A stretch of DNA of 64,000 nucleotides from Thermoanaerobaculia bacterium (GTDB lineage: Bacteria; Acidobacteriota; Thermoanaerobaculia; Multivoradales; J023): NCBI GenBank assembly GCA_030431255.1, contig JAUIJL010000001.1, positions 124,001 through 188,000 of the forward strand. Reading direction: 5' to 3'. The notes under the pieces are model-generated. The model saw nothing but the letters and a program-made list of their open reading frames with translations. It made no database searches and had not been told where the DNA came from. This document shows positions 1-9,325 of this stretch, in pieces. The translations under genes and the position numbers were made by a program. Position 1 is the stretch's first letter, and every line of letters starts with the position of its first letter.

Positions 1-297
1 CTCGACGAAGAGCATTCCGTCGCCGGGCTGGCGGCGGAGGCGGCGATGAGCCCGCGAACCTTGGCTCGACGTTTTCGCCAGGTTCTCGGCACCACTCCCC
101 ATCGATGGTTGGTAGAGGAACGGGTGCGCCGATGCCAAGAGCTGCTCGAGACCACGGATTTGGATATGGACGAAATCGCTTGCCTGAGCGGGCTCGGCAG
201 CGCCCAAGTCATGCGGTTGCACTTCCGGCGCCGAGTGGGCACCACGCCCACCACCTACCGCAAGAGCTTCCAGGGGACGCCCGGAGGTGTGGGCTGA
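1..297 (+). CDS. AraC-family regulator, C-terminal fragment
   Basis: The reading frame is open from base 1, so the gene begins outside the window and only about the last 98 residues are visible. They match the two helix-turn-helix units of the AraC/XylS DNA-binding domain: [20 protein letters not shown] is the first recognition unit, and [10 protein letters not shown] followed by [18 protein letters not shown] is the second with its conserved family tail. The sensor domain is missing, so the ligand is unknown; the tail resembles GlxA/FtrA-type regulators. It lies 142 bp upstream of the serine dehydratase in the same direction, but control of that gene is only a guess. Confidence 0.85.
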   Translation, partial: LDEEHSVAGLAAEAAMSPRTLARRFRQVLGTTPHRWLVEERVRRCQELLETTDLDMDEIACLSGLGSAQVMRLHFRRRVGTTPTTYRKSFQGTPGGVG

Positions 298-439
298 GTC
301 CGGGTTTTGTCATCCGCTTGACAAGGCTCTGCGTCCGCTCCAGACTTCGCCGCCGGCTGGCTTCTTCGTGCCGTCGGCAAAGTTTGTTGAATCCGTTCGT
401 TTTGCATCTCCGACGATCCGCTTTTTCAGGAGCCATCCC

Positions 440-1819
440 ATGGCGGTCAGCGTTTTCGACCTCTTCACCATCGGCATCGGGCCTTCCAGCTCCCACACCG
501 TCGGTCCCATGCGCGCCGCGGTGCGCTTCCTCCACAGATTGGAGGAGGCCGACACCTTCGATCGCGTCGCGGCGGTGGAAGCGCGCCTCTACGGCTCGCT
601 GGCTCTGACCGGCAAGGGGCACGGCACCGACGTGGCGGTGCTGATGGGTCTGGAAGGGGAAGAGCCCGAGACCATCGATCCGTCGCGGGTGCCGGAGCGC
701 ATGGAGCGGATCCGCGAGACCCGTCGCCTCAACCTTTGGGGGCGCCGTGAGATTCCCTTCGATGCCGATCGGCAGGTGAAGTTTCTCAAGCGCGAAAAGC
801 TTCCTTATCACGCCAACGGCATGCGGTTCACCGCCTTCGACGAAGCCGGCGAGGTGTTGGGCTCGCGGGAGTATTACTCCATCGGTGGTGGCTTTGTGGT
901 CAATGACGACATGGCCTCCGAAGATCGCGTCGTGGAGGATTCCACCCGGCTGCCTTTGGAATTCCACAGCGGTGCCGAGCTGTTGCAGCTGTGCCGCGAG
1001 CACGATCTGGCGATTTGGCAGGTGGTGCTGGAAAACGAAAAGGCCTGGCGTGAGGAGCAGGACATCAAGGACGGATTGCTGGGAATCGCCGCGGCCATGC
1101 GCGCGTGCGTCGAGGCGGGGTGTCGCAACGAAGGTGTGCTGCCCGGTGGCTTGAAAGTGCAACGGCGGGCGCCCAGGTTGTTCCGTGAGCTGACCTCCAT
1201 GCCCGAGGCGGGCTTGCGCGATCCATTGACCGTCTTGGATTGGGTGGGCTGTTTCGCCATCGCCGTCAACGAGGAGAACGCCGCGGGCGGCAGGGTGGTC
1301 ACGGCGCCGACGAACGGTGCGGCGGGCATCATGCCGGCCGTGCTCGAATACTACCGACGATTCGTCAACGGTGCCGATGACCACGGCATCATTCGATTTC
1401 TGCTCACCGCCGCCGCCATCGCCACCCTTTTCAAGAAGAACGCGTCGATCTCCGGCGCCGAGGTGGGTTGCCAGGGCGAGGTGGGTGTCGCATGCTCCAT
1501 GGCCGCCGGCGCCCTCTGCGAGGTCGGCGGTGGATCGCCGATTCAGGTTGAGAACGCGGCTGAGATCGGCATGGAGCACAATCTAGGTTTGACCTGCGAT
1601 CCGGTCAATGGCCTGGTCCAGATTCCTTGCATCGAGCGCAACGCCATGGGGGCAGTGAAAGCGATCAAGGCCGCCCGCTTGGCCCTGCGGGGGGACGGCG
1701 GGCATAAGGTGTCGCTGGATAAGGTGATCAAGACCATGCGCGACACGGGCCGCGACATGAAGAGGAAGTATAAGGAAACCTCTCGCGGTGGATTGGCGAT
1801 CAATGTGATCGAATGCTGA
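440..1819 (+). CDS. sdaA: L-serine dehydratase, iron-sulfur dependent, single chain
   Basis: Deaminates L-serine to pyruvate and ammonia using an oxygen-sensitive [4Fe-4S] cluster. The 459-aa product has the usual length of the fused beta-alpha form. The N-terminal domain begins with [20 protein letters not shown], which carries the family SSSHT signature. The catalytic half has the cysteine motifs [12 protein letters not shown] (C344) and [14 protein letters not shown] (C386, C397). The protein ends in cysteine (C459), as in the Legionella-type enzyme, where the C-terminal Cys caps the fourth iron. ATG at 440 is chosen over upstream in-frame starts because AGGAG precedes it at good spacing and the protein then starts at the conserved MAVSVFDLF. 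It appears monocistronic. Confidence 0.96.
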   Translation: MAVSVFDLFTIGIGPSSSHTVGPMRAAVRFLHRLEEADTFDRVAAVEARLYGSLALTGKGHGTDVAVLMGLEGEEPETIDPSRVPERMERIRETRRLNLWGRREIPFDADRQVKFLKREKLPYHANGMRFTAFDEAGEVLGSREYYSIGGGFVVNDDMASEDRVVEDSTRLPLEFHSGAELLQLCREHDLAIWQVVLENEKAWREEQDIKDGLLGIAAAMRACVEAGCRNEGVLPGGLKVQRRAPRLFRELTSMPEAGLRDPLTVLDWVGCFAIAVNEENAAGGRVVTAPTNGAAGIMPAVLEYYRRFVNGADDHGIIRFLLTAAAIATLFKKNASISGAEVGCQGEVGVACSMAAGALCEVGGGSPIQVENAAEIGMEHNLGLTCDPVNGLVQIPCIERNAMGAVKAIKAARLALRGDGGHKVSLDKVIKTMRDTGRDMKRKYKETSRGGLAINVIEC

Positions 1820-1935
1820 GGCCGCGTTCCTCTCCCGTCGGCGCTTGTCTGGGCAGGCTTCCGCCCCAGGCTGTTAAGATGAGCAAAACGCACGTCTCGC
1901 CCATCGCCCACGGTGCCGACCCTAGGATCCCCTAG

Positions 1936-2151
1936 ATGCAAATGCCGCCCCGGAACATCGCCATCCTCCTGCTGCTGACGGTCTTCGCCTTGCCGGCCTA
2001 CGGCTATCTCGACCCCATTTCGGGAAGCTTGATCTTGCAGGCTCTGATCGGCGGATTCGCCGGATTGGCGGTGCTGATCAAATTGTATTGGCGCAAGCTC
2101 AAAGCCAAGCTGGGGCTCGGAAAACCCGAAGATGGTGACCTTTCAGACTGA
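1936..2151 (+). CDS. small membrane protein of the YLDP type
   Basis: A 71-aa protein with an N-terminal hydrophobic segment that looks like a signal peptide or anchor, then the motif GYLDPISGSLILQALIGG and a second hydrophobic helix ending in KLYWRKLKAKLG. Small proteins with YLDPxxGS and a C-terminal KLYWRK are recurrent companions of envelope polysaccharide and sulfatase genes; their biochemical role is not known to me. It overlaps the downstream methyltransferase by 20 bases, which suggests translational coupling. An ATG at 1942 is an alternative start; neither has a clear Shine-Dalgarno sequence. Confidence 0.75.
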   Translation: MQMPPRNIAILLLLTVFALPAYGYLDPISGSLILQALIGGFAGLAVLIKLYWRKLKAKLGLGKPEDGDLSD

Positions 2152-3568
2152 AGAAGGGTCATTCCGAGATCGCGAAGGCCGGGTCTTCTACGCCGAGGGA
2201 CGGGTTTTTCGGGCCCTGAGCCCGGTCGCGGAAGCGGAATGGCAGGCCCTCGAGAAGACCTCCTTCTTTGCTCGGCTGGTCGCCGACGGCAAAGTGATCC
2301 CAACCCGCCCCGCCGATTGGTCGAGGGAACAGCTCGCCGAGCTTGCCGGATTCTCCGATCGCTGGACGACGGCCCTCGAACACGACCGCTTACCCTTCAT
2401 TTCCTATCCCTACGAGTGGACCTTCCACATGCTCAGGGACGCGGCCCTGCTGCAGCTCGAGCTGTTGGAAGCGGCCCTCGACGAAGACATGATGCTCAAA
2501 GATGCCACGCCCTACAACATCCAATGGCGAGGCGCGCGGCCGGTTTTTATCGACATCCCGTCCTTTGAGCGATGGCGTCAAGGCGAGCCTTGGATCGGCT
2601 ATCAGCAATTCTGCCGACTCTTCCTATTTCCGCTGATGATGACCGCCTACCGGGGGTTGCCGTTTGCCCCTTGGCTCCGGGGCGCGATCGATGGTTTGAC
2701 CCCCAAGGAATGCAGCGATCTGCTGTCGTGGCGAGATCTCGTGCGTCCCGGGGTGTTGGTGGATGTCTACCTGCAGGCCAAGCTGCAGAAAGGCCCCTCC
2801 GGCAACGGCCCGAGCGAGGCGCCGGAGAGAACCACCGACGATCTGAAACGGGCGGGTTTCAGCAAGCCGATGATCCTCAACAATCTGGGTCGACTGCGCA
2901 AGGTGGTGAGCAAGCTGAGCTGGGGTGAGCAGCGGTCCGAATGGTCGGATTACGCGGCTCAGAACAGCTACGATGACGAGAATCGACGGATCAAACGGGA
3001 TTTCGTCGAGCAGGCGATGGCGGGGCGGACCTGGCAGCTGGCGTGGGATATCGGCTGCAACACCGGCGAATACAGCCGTTTGGCCGCGCTCCACAGCCGT
3101 TCAGTGGTGGCCTTCGACGCCGACCATTTGGCGGTGGATCGCCTCTACCTGGAGCTCAAGGCAAGCTCGGACGGTCCGGACAACATTCTGCCGTTGGTCG
3201 TCAATCTCGCGGATCCGTCGCCGGCCCTGGGCTGGCGCCATGGGGAACGCAAGGCGTTGTCGCGGCGGAATCAACCAGACTTCATCCTCTGCCTGGCGGT
3301 GTTGCACCATTTGGTGATCTCCGCCAATGTGCCCTTGCCCGAAGTGGTGGAGTATTTCGCCCAATTCGACGCCCATCTGGTGATCGAATTCGTGACCAAA
3401 AGCGATCCCATGGTCCACAAGCTGCTCGCCCACCGCCAGGACATCTTTCACGACTATGAGCTCGAAGTCTTCGAAGCCGCCCTAGCTCGACATTTCGACG
3501 TCTTGAAGAAAACCACCTTTCACAACAACACCCGAATTCTGTTCTTTGTCGGGCCCCTCGCCTATTGA
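2132..3568 (+). CDS. class I SAM-dependent methyltransferase, NoeA-like
   Basis: A 478-aa soluble protein. Its C-terminal half carries the Rossmann methyltransferase motif I, DIGCNTGEYS (D306 onward), then VAFDAD at the end of strand 2 and DFILCLAVLHHL at motif IV. The N-terminal ~290 residues are a kinase-fold-like or accessory region containing MLKDATPYNIQW and FIDIPSFERW, seen in nodulation-type NoeA relatives that act in surface polysaccharide modification. The acceptor cannot be read from the sequence. It overlaps the preceding small membrane gene and is followed six bases later by an SGNH-type protein, so the three form a probable envelope-glycan operon. Confidence 0.8.
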   Translation: MVTFQTEEGSFRDREGRVFYAEGRVFRALSPVAEAEWQALEKTSFFARLVADGKVIPTRPADWSREQLAELAGFSDRWTTALEHDRLPFISYPYEWTFHMLRDAALLQLELLEAALDEDMMLKDATPYNIQWRGARPVFIDIPSFERWRQGEPWIGYQQFCRLFLFPLMMTAYRGLPFAPWLRGAIDGLTPKECSDLLSWRDLVRPGVLVDVYLQAKLQKGPSGNGPSEAPERTTDDLKRAGFSKPMILNNLGRLRKVVSKLSWGEQRSEWSDYAAQNSYDDENRRIKRDFVEQAMAGRTWQLAWDIGCNTGEYSRLAALHSRSVVAFDADHLAVDRLYLELKASSDGPDNILPLVVNLADPSPALGWRHGERKALSRRNQPDFILCLAVLHHLVISANVPLPEVVEYFAQFDAHLVIEFVTKSDPMVHKLLAHRQDIFHDYELEVFEAALARHFDVLKKTTFHNNTRILFFVGPLAY

Positions 3569-3574
3569 GCACCT

Positions 3575-4870
3575 ATGAAAAAGCTGCTGGTCAATCTTGT
3601 TGTTCTTACCTTCTCTCTCCTTCTCGCGGTCGTCCTGCTCGAGGTGGCGATTCGTAGCTTGGGGCTCTTCGGCGCTGAGCGTCAGGCTGCCGCGGAGGCC
3701 GTGGAGGCTGCCGCGGAGCATCAGGAAAAGGATGAAACCGAGGGTTTGGAGCCTTCGGCCCATTGGGTGATCCATCCCTACCGTGGGGTCTCGCCGCGAC
3801 CTAAAGGCCCGACCGACGTTCCGGGAAAAAACTACAATGTCCTGGGGATCCACTCCCAAGAGGAGGATCCGCGCCTTCTGCCCGAGGACGAGCTGGTAGT
3901 CGGAGTCTTCGGTGGCTCGGTCGCCCGGGGGCTGGCGCTCACCTCCCATTGGGCGATCAAGGAAGCCATAGAGGCGACCCTGGGCACCGAGCAGACGATC
4001 CGCGTCATCAACTTCGGGGTCAGCGGTTATAAACAACCCCAGCAGGTGACGCTTTTGTCGGAGCTCGTGCTCTTGGGCACGCCTTTGGACGTGGTGATCA
4101 ACGTCGATGGTTTCAACGAAGTGGTGCTCGCACGAGCCAACGCCCTCAAAGCCCGGCACCCGCTCTATCCCGACTACGATTTCTGGGTGTCGGCCCTCGG
4201 CACAGCCACCGGATCGCTGACCGACAAGCAGATTCAGCTCCAGGCCCGCACCCTAGAGCAGCGGGCGCGATTCATTGAGCTGGGGGAGGCGCTGGCTGCC
4301 TCGCCTTGGAAAGGGCTCGCGGCCGTGGAGACTGTCTTTGGATGGCGAGCCCTCGAAGCGAGCAGCAACGCCATGCTCGCCGAGCAGGAGATGCGCCGGC
4401 TGCCGATTCGCAAGCTCGAGGACGACCTCTGGCATCTGGACGATCCCTGTCTGGTGGACGCCGACACGTGCTGGGATCTCTACTACCAAATTTGGCAACG
4501 ATCTTCGCGGATGATGGCGCAAATCGCCGAGCACGGCGGGGCCCGCTACTTCCACGTCTTGCAGCCTAATCAATACGTGGAGGGCTCCAAAACCGAGCTG
4601 CACGAGCAGGAGCTACAGGTGGCTTGGCAGCCGAATCACCCTTGGAGCCGCTGGGCACGGGACGGGTACACGGGGCTAAGGGACGCGGGACGTGAGCTGG
4701 CCGCCGAAGGGGAGCACTACCTCGACGCCACCCAGATCTATCGCAGCAGCAAAGACATGGACTACGGCGATTCCTGCTGCCACATGACCCACGAGGGCTA
4801 TCGCAAGCTGGCGGTCAAAATCGGCACTTGGGTCGGCGAGATCCTCGCCGCTGAGAAAGCTGTGGAGTAG
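3575..4870 (+). CDS. membrane-anchored SGNH/GDSL hydrolase-like protein
   Basis: A 431-aa protein with an uncleaved-looking N-terminal membrane helix (residues about 5-30), then a short Ala/Glu-rich stretch and a periplasmic domain. FGGSVARG (S115) fits block I of SGNH hydrolases, VINFGVSGYKQ fits block II, and DSCCHMTHEGYRKLA (D399, H403) fits the terminal catalytic block. Such proteins often act as O-acetyltransferases or esterases on exopolysaccharide; which one applies is not decided by the sequence. Third gene of the cluster beginning at 1936. The Ala/Glu-rich segment contains a near-duplicated stretch at about 3681-3720. Confidence 0.7.
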   Translation: MKKLLVNLVVLTFSLLLAVVLLEVAIRSLGLFGAERQAAAEAVEAAAEHQEKDETEGLEPSAHWVIHPYRGVSPRPKGPTDVPGKNYNVLGIHSQEEDPRLLPEDELVVGVFGGSVARGLALTSHWAIKEAIEATLGTEQTIRVINFGVSGYKQPQQVTLLSELVLLGTPLDVVINVDGFNEVVLARANALKARHPLYPDYDFWVSALGTATGSLTDKQIQLQARTLEQRARFIELGEALAASPWKGLAAVETVFGWRALEASSNAMLAEQEMRRLPIRKLEDDLWHLDDPCLVDADTCWDLYYQIWQRSSRMMAQIAEHGGARYFHVLQPNQYVEGSKTELHEQELQVAWQPNHPWSRWARDGYTGLRDAGRELAAEGEHYLDATQIYRSSKDMDYGDSCCHMTHEGYRKLAVKIGTWVGEILAAEKAVE

Positions 4871-4946
4871 GGGCTACGCTGCAAGGTTAGGAGTCGGATT
4901 GTCGTGGAAGCCTTGTGGATCGCAGCTTAGACCTCAGCAGTCTCGG

Positions 4947-5397
4947 TCACTTGCCGATTTCAATCGGATCGAGTGCTCGGATACCCAGATCCGAATAGCG
5001 TCCAAAATCGCGACCATTGAAAGTCAGAATGTTCTGTATGCCGTTCGCCTGCGCCACGGCGACCAAGCGAGCGTCATGGACCTGCACACCCGAGACGGCA
5101 TATCGGGCTGCGAGATCTTTCCAACGCTCGAAGGTGTCCGGTGGATCTATTAGGAGGGGGAAAGGCTGTTTCGAGCCCAGTGACGAGTCGCTCGGCAGCA
5201 GCTGGGGAATAGCCGAAGCCGTTGCGATCTGCCGGGCGAGTAGCGACATTCCAAGTTTCGATTAGATTCTGGCTGGTAGTGACCAGAGAGTTGCCGTCAT
5301 CCTTTAGTAGCTCCGTCGCCCGTCGAGCTGCCTGGTGATGCGCGTCTTTCGGTGCGGCTAGACGAAGTAGCACATTGGTATCAACCAGAATCAGCAT
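4947..5397 (-). pseudogene. PIN-domain toxin (VapC-like), frameshifted
   Basis: Two overlapping frames together rebuild one PIN-domain ribonuclease of about 149 aa. The first frame from 5397 begins MLILVDTNVLLRLA (first catalytic Asp) and contains NLIETW (catalytic Glu). The second frame carries VHDARLVAVA and FNGRDF (remaining acidic residues) and ends at 4947. The switch falls at a run of five G on the plus strand (5156-5160): removing one base joins FP to LLIDPPDTFERW in frame. As written the first frame ends at 5074 without the last catalytic Asp residues, so the toxin should be dead, unless the extra base is an assembly error. The start lies nine bases after the antitoxin stop. Confidence 0.8.
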
Positions 5398-5406
5398 GGC
5401 CGGGGA

Positions 5407-5670
5407 TCAGGGATGGTCGCCGTAGATTCCTTCACGGCTGACGGCATCATCCGAGAGTGGGGGAGAGTCGGCGAAATCGGTAGCCAGAGCATCGAGTGCC
5501 CTATGAAAGTCGTGAGCAGTCGGCTGCTTCGGCGAGCGAGCCAGGATCTTCGGCACGGTGGCGTCAACGGCTTGCAGCAAGACCTGCCGGACGACCTCGG
5601 CATTGTGCCGAGCAGCACCTTCTTCGAGGCGCTTCTCTTGCTCAGTCGATAGCTCAAGTGTGATTGTCAT
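5407..5670 (-). CDS. antitoxin of the PIN toxin pair
   Basis: An 87-aa acidic protein beginning MTITLELSTEQEKRLEEGAA, a pattern seen in short VapB-like antitoxins, where an N-terminal beta strand and helix dimerise and bind DNA while the C-terminal tail wraps the toxin. ATG at 5670 is preferred over 5691 because TTGGAGA precedes it on the minus strand. It comes first in a two-gene operon, with the PIN toxin starting nine bases after its stop, which is the usual antitoxin-toxin order. It is intact although the toxin reading frame is broken. Confidence 0.7.
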   Translation of the reverse strand: MTITLELSTEQEKRLEEGAARHNAEVVRQVLLQAVDATVPKILARSPKQPTAHDFHRALDALATDFADSPPLSDDAVSREGIYGDHP

Positions 5671-5728
5671 GTCTTGTTCTCCAAGGGGCAAGCCTCCACC
5701 GCTTCAGGAATCTTGGCCAAGCGCAATT

Positions 5729-7420
5729 CTACCTGGTTTCGAAATCCGAGCTCGCTCCCGACCAAAGATTCCGGCCGGACATGGACGCGGGTTGGTTGAG
5801 CCCCATCAGCTCCAGGATGGTGGGCAGGACGTCCGCTAAGCGACCGTCGGCGCGCAAGGCATCTGACGGTTGCTCTTTGGAGCCCGACGCCTGGGCCCGC
5901 CGGTCCGGATCCACCACGATGCACTCCACCGGGTAGAGCGTGTGGGCGGTGTGGGGCGCATTATTTTCGGGATCCCACATCTGCTCCGAATTGCCGTGGT
6001 CGGCGGTGACGATCAGCTTGCCTCCGCGGTCGAGGGTGGCTTCGACAATCTCACCCACCAAGCCGTCGACGGTCTCCGCCGCGGATTTCGCCGCTTTGAG
6101 CACGCCGGTGTGACCCACCATGTCGGTGTTGGCGAAGTTCACCAGTATGAAGTCGTCGGGGCGCTCGGAGCGCAGCCGTTCGAGCACCGCGTCGCAGACC
6201 TCGTGGGCCGACATCTCCGGCGCCTCGTCGTAGGTCGCCACCTGGGGGGATTGGGCCATGGACCGTTCCTCTCCGGGCCAAGGCTCTTCTCGGTAATCGT
6301 TGAAAAAGAAGGTCACGTGGGGGAATTTCTCGGTTTCCGCACAGCGAAATTGGCGTAGGCCGAGCTTGGAAAAATACTCTCCCGCGGTGTCTACCATCTT
6401 CGGCGGCTTCGGATAAGCCACCTCCACCCACTCATTCAAAGCCTGCTCGTAGGCGGTCATGGTGACGAAGGTCAGATCGAGCCGGGGGCCTCGATCGAAT
6501 CCCGATTTGCCGGAATCCGGCGATTGCGGAACGTTTCCTTCGAAGTCGGGCATACGGAACGCGCGGATGATCTCCCGAGGTCGATCGCCCCGATAGTTGT
6601 AGAAGATGACGCTGTCGCCATCGGAGATTCGCGAGCCGCTCGGATTCTCTCCAACGGTCCGCGGGGTGATGAACTCGTCGCCCTTTCGGCCCTCTGTTTC
6701 CGGCGAATCGTAATAATCCTGAACCGCCTGCGCCGGATCGTCGAAGTGGGGGACCTGCGATCGACCGGTCAACGCATCGTAGGCTCGCCGCACCCGCTCC
6801 CAGCGGTTGTCACGGTCCATGGCGAAATATCGCCCGCAGAGAGTGGCGATCCGCCCGATGCCGAGCTGCTCGCATTTGGCGGCCACTTCCTGGACGTATC
6901 CTTTACCGGTGAAGGGTCCGGTGTCCCGGCCGTCGGTGAAGAGGTGGACGAATACCCGTTGGAAACCTCGGCGTTTGCACAGCTCCAGGCAACCGTAGAG
7001 GTGAGAGAGCAGACCGTGGACCCCGGCGTCGGAAGCGATGCCCATGAGGTGCACGGCGCCGTTCCGTTCTTGGGCCCGTTCGACCGCATGGTTGAGGGCT
7101 TCATTGTCCGCCAGGGCGCCAGAGCGGACCGCCTTGGTGATGCGCACGGATTCTTGATCGACGATGCGTCCGGCACCCAGATTTTGGTGCCCCACCTCGC
7201 TGTTTCCCATCGTGCCTTCGGGCAAGCCGACGTCCTCACCCGAGGTGGCGATCAAGGTCCAGGGATACGTTCTCAGCAACCCGTCGCAGATCGGCGTCTC
7301 AGCCAGCTCGAGAGCATTGAAATCGCGATGCTCAGGGTTCGGGTTACGGCCCCAACCGTCGCGGACGATGAGCACGACCGGCGCGGTGGGCGATGGGCAA
7401 GAGTTGTTGTCGGAGCTCAT
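5729..7420 (-). CDS. gpmI: 2,3-bisphosphoglycerate-independent phosphoglycerate mutase
   Basis: Interconverts 3- and 2-phosphoglycerate in glycolysis and gluconeogenesis with two Mn ions. The 563-aa protein begins its alkaline-phosphatase-fold core with VVLIVRDGWG (metal Asp), followed by the phosphoserine motif MGNSEVGH with the nucleophile at S74. Further family signatures are FTDGRDTGP, GRYFAMDRDNRW, NFANTDMVGHTG and TADHGNSE (metal ligands). Length is slightly above the usual 510-550 aa because of extra residues in the middle and a C-terminal tail. It stands alone, divergent from the esterase gene at 7481 with 60 bp between them. Confidence 0.97.
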   Translation of the reverse strand: MSSDNNSCPSPTAPVVLIVRDGWGRNPNPEHRDFNALELAETPICDGLLRTYPWTLIATSGEDVGLPEGTMGNSEVGHQNLGAGRIVDQESVRITKAVRSGALADNEALNHAVERAQERNGAVHLMGIASDAGVHGLLSHLYGCLELCKRRGFQRVFVHLFTDGRDTGPFTGKGYVQEVAAKCEQLGIGRIATLCGRYFAMDRDNRWERVRRAYDALTGRSQVPHFDDPAQAVQDYYDSPETEGRKGDEFITPRTVGENPSGSRISDGDSVIFYNYRGDRPREIIRAFRMPDFEGNVPQSPDSGKSGFDRGPRLDLTFVTMTAYEQALNEWVEVAYPKPPKMVDTAGEYFSKLGLRQFRCAETEKFPHVTFFFNDYREEPWPGEERSMAQSPQVATYDEAPEMSAHEVCDAVLERLRSERPDDFILVNFANTDMVGHTGVLKAAKSAAETVDGLVGEIVEATLDRGGKLIVTADHGNSEQMWDPENNAPHTAHTLYPVECIVVDPDRRAQASGSKEQPSDALRADGRLADVLPTILELMGLNQPASMSGRNLWSGASSDFETR

Positions 7421-7468
7421 GGCGGGATTGTAGCAGTGTGATGGTTTTCTTCCCGCGGCGTCGGCGGA

Positions 7469-7474
7469 TACAAT
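7469..7474 (+). promoter_or_regulatory. -10 element, possibly leaderless promoter of the esterase gene
   Basis: TACAAT ends six bases before the ATG at 7481, so transcription would start at or next to the start codon. No Shine-Dalgarno sequence lies between them, which fits a leaderless mRNA. No good -35 hexamer is visible 16-18 bp upstream. Confidence 0.35.
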
Positions 7475-7480
7475 CTCGCG

Positions 7481-8287
7481 ATGCGTTCCCCCATTAGGAT
7501 TCCTCGGCGGTGGCTCTCGACGGGTAGGCTGTCGGCGTTGCCGTGCCTCGTCTTGCTCACCTTATGTGCCTGCTCGTCGCCACCACCGCCCGCCGAGACG
7601 GATGCCCCGGCCGGCACCGATGTCGATGCCTCGAATGCCGGGGAGGGGAACGGCCCGGCCGACCCGGCATCGTCCACGACATCAGGCACGAATTCAGAGG
7701 CGTCCGGGCTCAAAATCGTCTTTCTCGGCGACAGCCTGACCGCGGGTTTCGGGCTGGAAGAGCAGCAAGCCTTTCCGTATTTGGTGGAGCAGGCCCTCGC
7801 CGATCGCCTTCCCTCGGTCCGGGTGGTCAATGCGGGCGTTTCCGGCGACACCACCGCCGGCGGCTTGAGCAGGCTCGATTGGTTGATGCGGCAAGAGCCG
7901 GAGATCCTGGTGGTCGCGCTCGGGGGCAACGACGGCCTGCGCGGTCTCGATCCCTCGGCCAGCGTGCGGAATTTGCGCCAGATCGTCAACCAAGCCCGAG
8001 AAAAAGGCGCTCAGGTCTTGCTCGCCGGCATGTTGATTCCGCCCAACTACGGCCCCGAATACACTCAGGCCTTTGCGGAGCTCTTTCCGCGACTTGCGCA
8101 GGAGCTGCAGGTGCCGTTCATTCCCTTTTTGCTCGAGGGGGTCGCCGGCGATCCCGAGCTCAACCAGGCTGACGGCATTCACCCGACCGCCGACGGTCAA
8201 AAAATTCTCGCCCAAACGGTGCTGAAACATCTCATACCCATGATCGACGATCTCGGTTCGCAGGGCCGAGACTCCGTCGGATCCTGA
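7481..8287 (+). CDS. lipoprotein SGNH esterase/lysophospholipase, TesA-like
   Basis: A 268-aa exported esterase. The N terminus has basic residues, a hydrophobic core and a lipobox ending LCAC (lipidated C31), followed by a Pro/Ala/Ser-rich linker to about residue 75. The catalytic domain has FLGDSLTAGFG (nucleophile S85), NAGVSGDTTAGG (oxyanion Gly), ALGGNDGLRG (oxyanion Asn) and ADGIHPTADG (catalytic Asp/His), which closely match the TesA/arylesterase group that hydrolyses acyl esters and lysophospholipids. It is 15 bp upstream of the TerC gene and may be cotranscribed with it. The linker makes it longer than the roughly 200-aa classical enzymes. Confidence 0.92.
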   Translation: MRSPIRIPRRWLSTGRLSALPCLVLLTLCACSSPPPPAETDAPAGTDVDASNAGEGNGPADPASSTTSGTNSEASGLKIVFLGDSLTAGFGLEEQQAFPYLVEQALADRLPSVRVVNAGVSGDTTAGGLSRLDWLMRQEPEILVVALGGNDGLRGLDPSASVRNLRQIVNQAREKGAQVLLAGMLIPPNYGPEYTQAFAELFPRLAQELQVPFIPFLLEGVAGDPELNQADGIHPTADGQKILAQTVLKHLIPMIDDLGSQGRDSVGS

Positions 8288-8302
8288 AGCTGGAGAAGGT
8301 CT

Positions 8303-9109
8303 ATGGAATCCGCGCTCAGTCTCGACAACTTTGTCACCCTCGGTTTGCTGGTGCTCTTGCAAGCGGTGCTGGGCTTCGACAATTTGCTTTACATCTCTTT
8401 GGAATCCCAACGCGCTCCGGCTGACAAACAAGCCATGGTGCGCAAAGTCGGCATCGGTTTGGCGGTGGTGTTCAGGATCGTCCTGCTCTTCCTCTTGATG
8501 AGCCTGATTCGCTATTTCCAGGATCCTTTCCTCAACCTCAATTGGACCGGGGTGATCGAGGGCTCGATGAATCTCCACAGCTTGATCGTTCTCTTCGGCG
8601 GAGCTTTCATTCTCTACACGGCCACCAAAGAGATCCTGCACATGATGAGCCTAGAGGAAGATCACCAGGACAGCGGAGGACAACGGACCGCGGGGCAGGC
8701 CATCTTCTGGATCGTGATGATGAACTTGGTGTTCTCGTTCGACTCGATCCTCAGCGCCATGGCTCTGAGCGACGTCTTCTGGGTGATGGCCACCGCCATC
8801 GTCCTGGGGGGCGTGTTGATGATTTGGCTCTCCGATCGCGTCGCGACCTTTCTGCAGAAGAACCGAATGTACGAGGTGCTCGGCCTATTCGTGCTCTTCG
8901 TGGTCGGCATCATGCTGGTGACCGAGGGCGGTCATCTGGCGCACTTGTATTTCTTTGGCAGTGAAATCACGCCGATGACCAAAACCACCTTTTATTTCGT
9001 GATCGGAGTGCTCGTGCTGACGGACGTGGTCCAAAGCCGCTATCAACGCAAGCTGCTGAGACGGAAAGAAGCCTCCCTGGCCAAGATCGCGGGCTCGTCG
9101 GAAACCTGA
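8303..9109 (+). CDS. TerC-family integral membrane protein
   Basis: A 268-aa polytopic membrane protein with about seven hydrophobic helices. The conserved charged sites of the TerC/Alx family are visible: LGFDNLLYISL in the first helices and FSFDSILSAMAL in the central part, where paired Asp residues are thought to bind metal ions. Family members act in Mn2+ export or metal/pH tolerance, including cotranslational metalation of secreted enzymes. GGAGAAGG lies a few bases before the ATG. The specific substrate here is inferred from the family only. Confidence 0.9.
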   Translation: MESALSLDNFVTLGLLVLLQAVLGFDNLLYISLESQRAPADKQAMVRKVGIGLAVVFRIVLLFLLMSLIRYFQDPFLNLNWTGVIEGSMNLHSLIVLFGGAFILYTATKEILHMMSLEEDHQDSGGQRTAGQAIFWIVMMNLVFSFDSILSAMALSDVFWVMATAIVLGGVLMIWLSDRVATFLQKNRMYEVLGLFVLFVVGIMLVTEGGHLAHLYFFGSEITPMTKTTFYFVIGVLVLTDVVQSRYQRKLLRRKEASLAKIAGSSET

Positions 9110-9150
9110 GCAAGCTTTCGCCGGATAGGTGAGTCGCTTCGACCCCGACC

Positions 9151-9198
9151 GCAAACGCGTCTCGCAAACGCGGCCCGCAAACACGGCCAGCAAACACC
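9151..9198. repeat. 13-bp tandem repeat, four copies
   Basis: GCAAACGCG-type units start at 9151, 9164, 9177 and 9190, an exact 13-bp period with drift in the last bases of each copy. The tract is non-coding, between the TerC and bacilliredoxin genes. Confidence 0.85.
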
Positions 9199-9325
9199 AA
9201 GTGCGGAATGTTTGGGCTGGTCGGCGGGTTCTATATGTCGACGCCCTCATACCGGGCCTTCGGCGGCAAGATTGGCGTACAATAAGCTCCTGAGAGCTTG
9301 ATGCCACGCAGCACACTCTTTCCTA

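Noticed and set aside
318-323. TTGACA before the serine dehydratase gene
   Set aside because: No acceptable -10 sequence lies 16-18 bp downstream (CAGACT at 17 bp is poor).
209-1579. A 456-codon open frame antisense to the serine dehydratase gene
   Set aside because: It is a high-GC shadow; the opposite strand encodes a clear sdaA with all motifs and the antisense translation is low-complexity.
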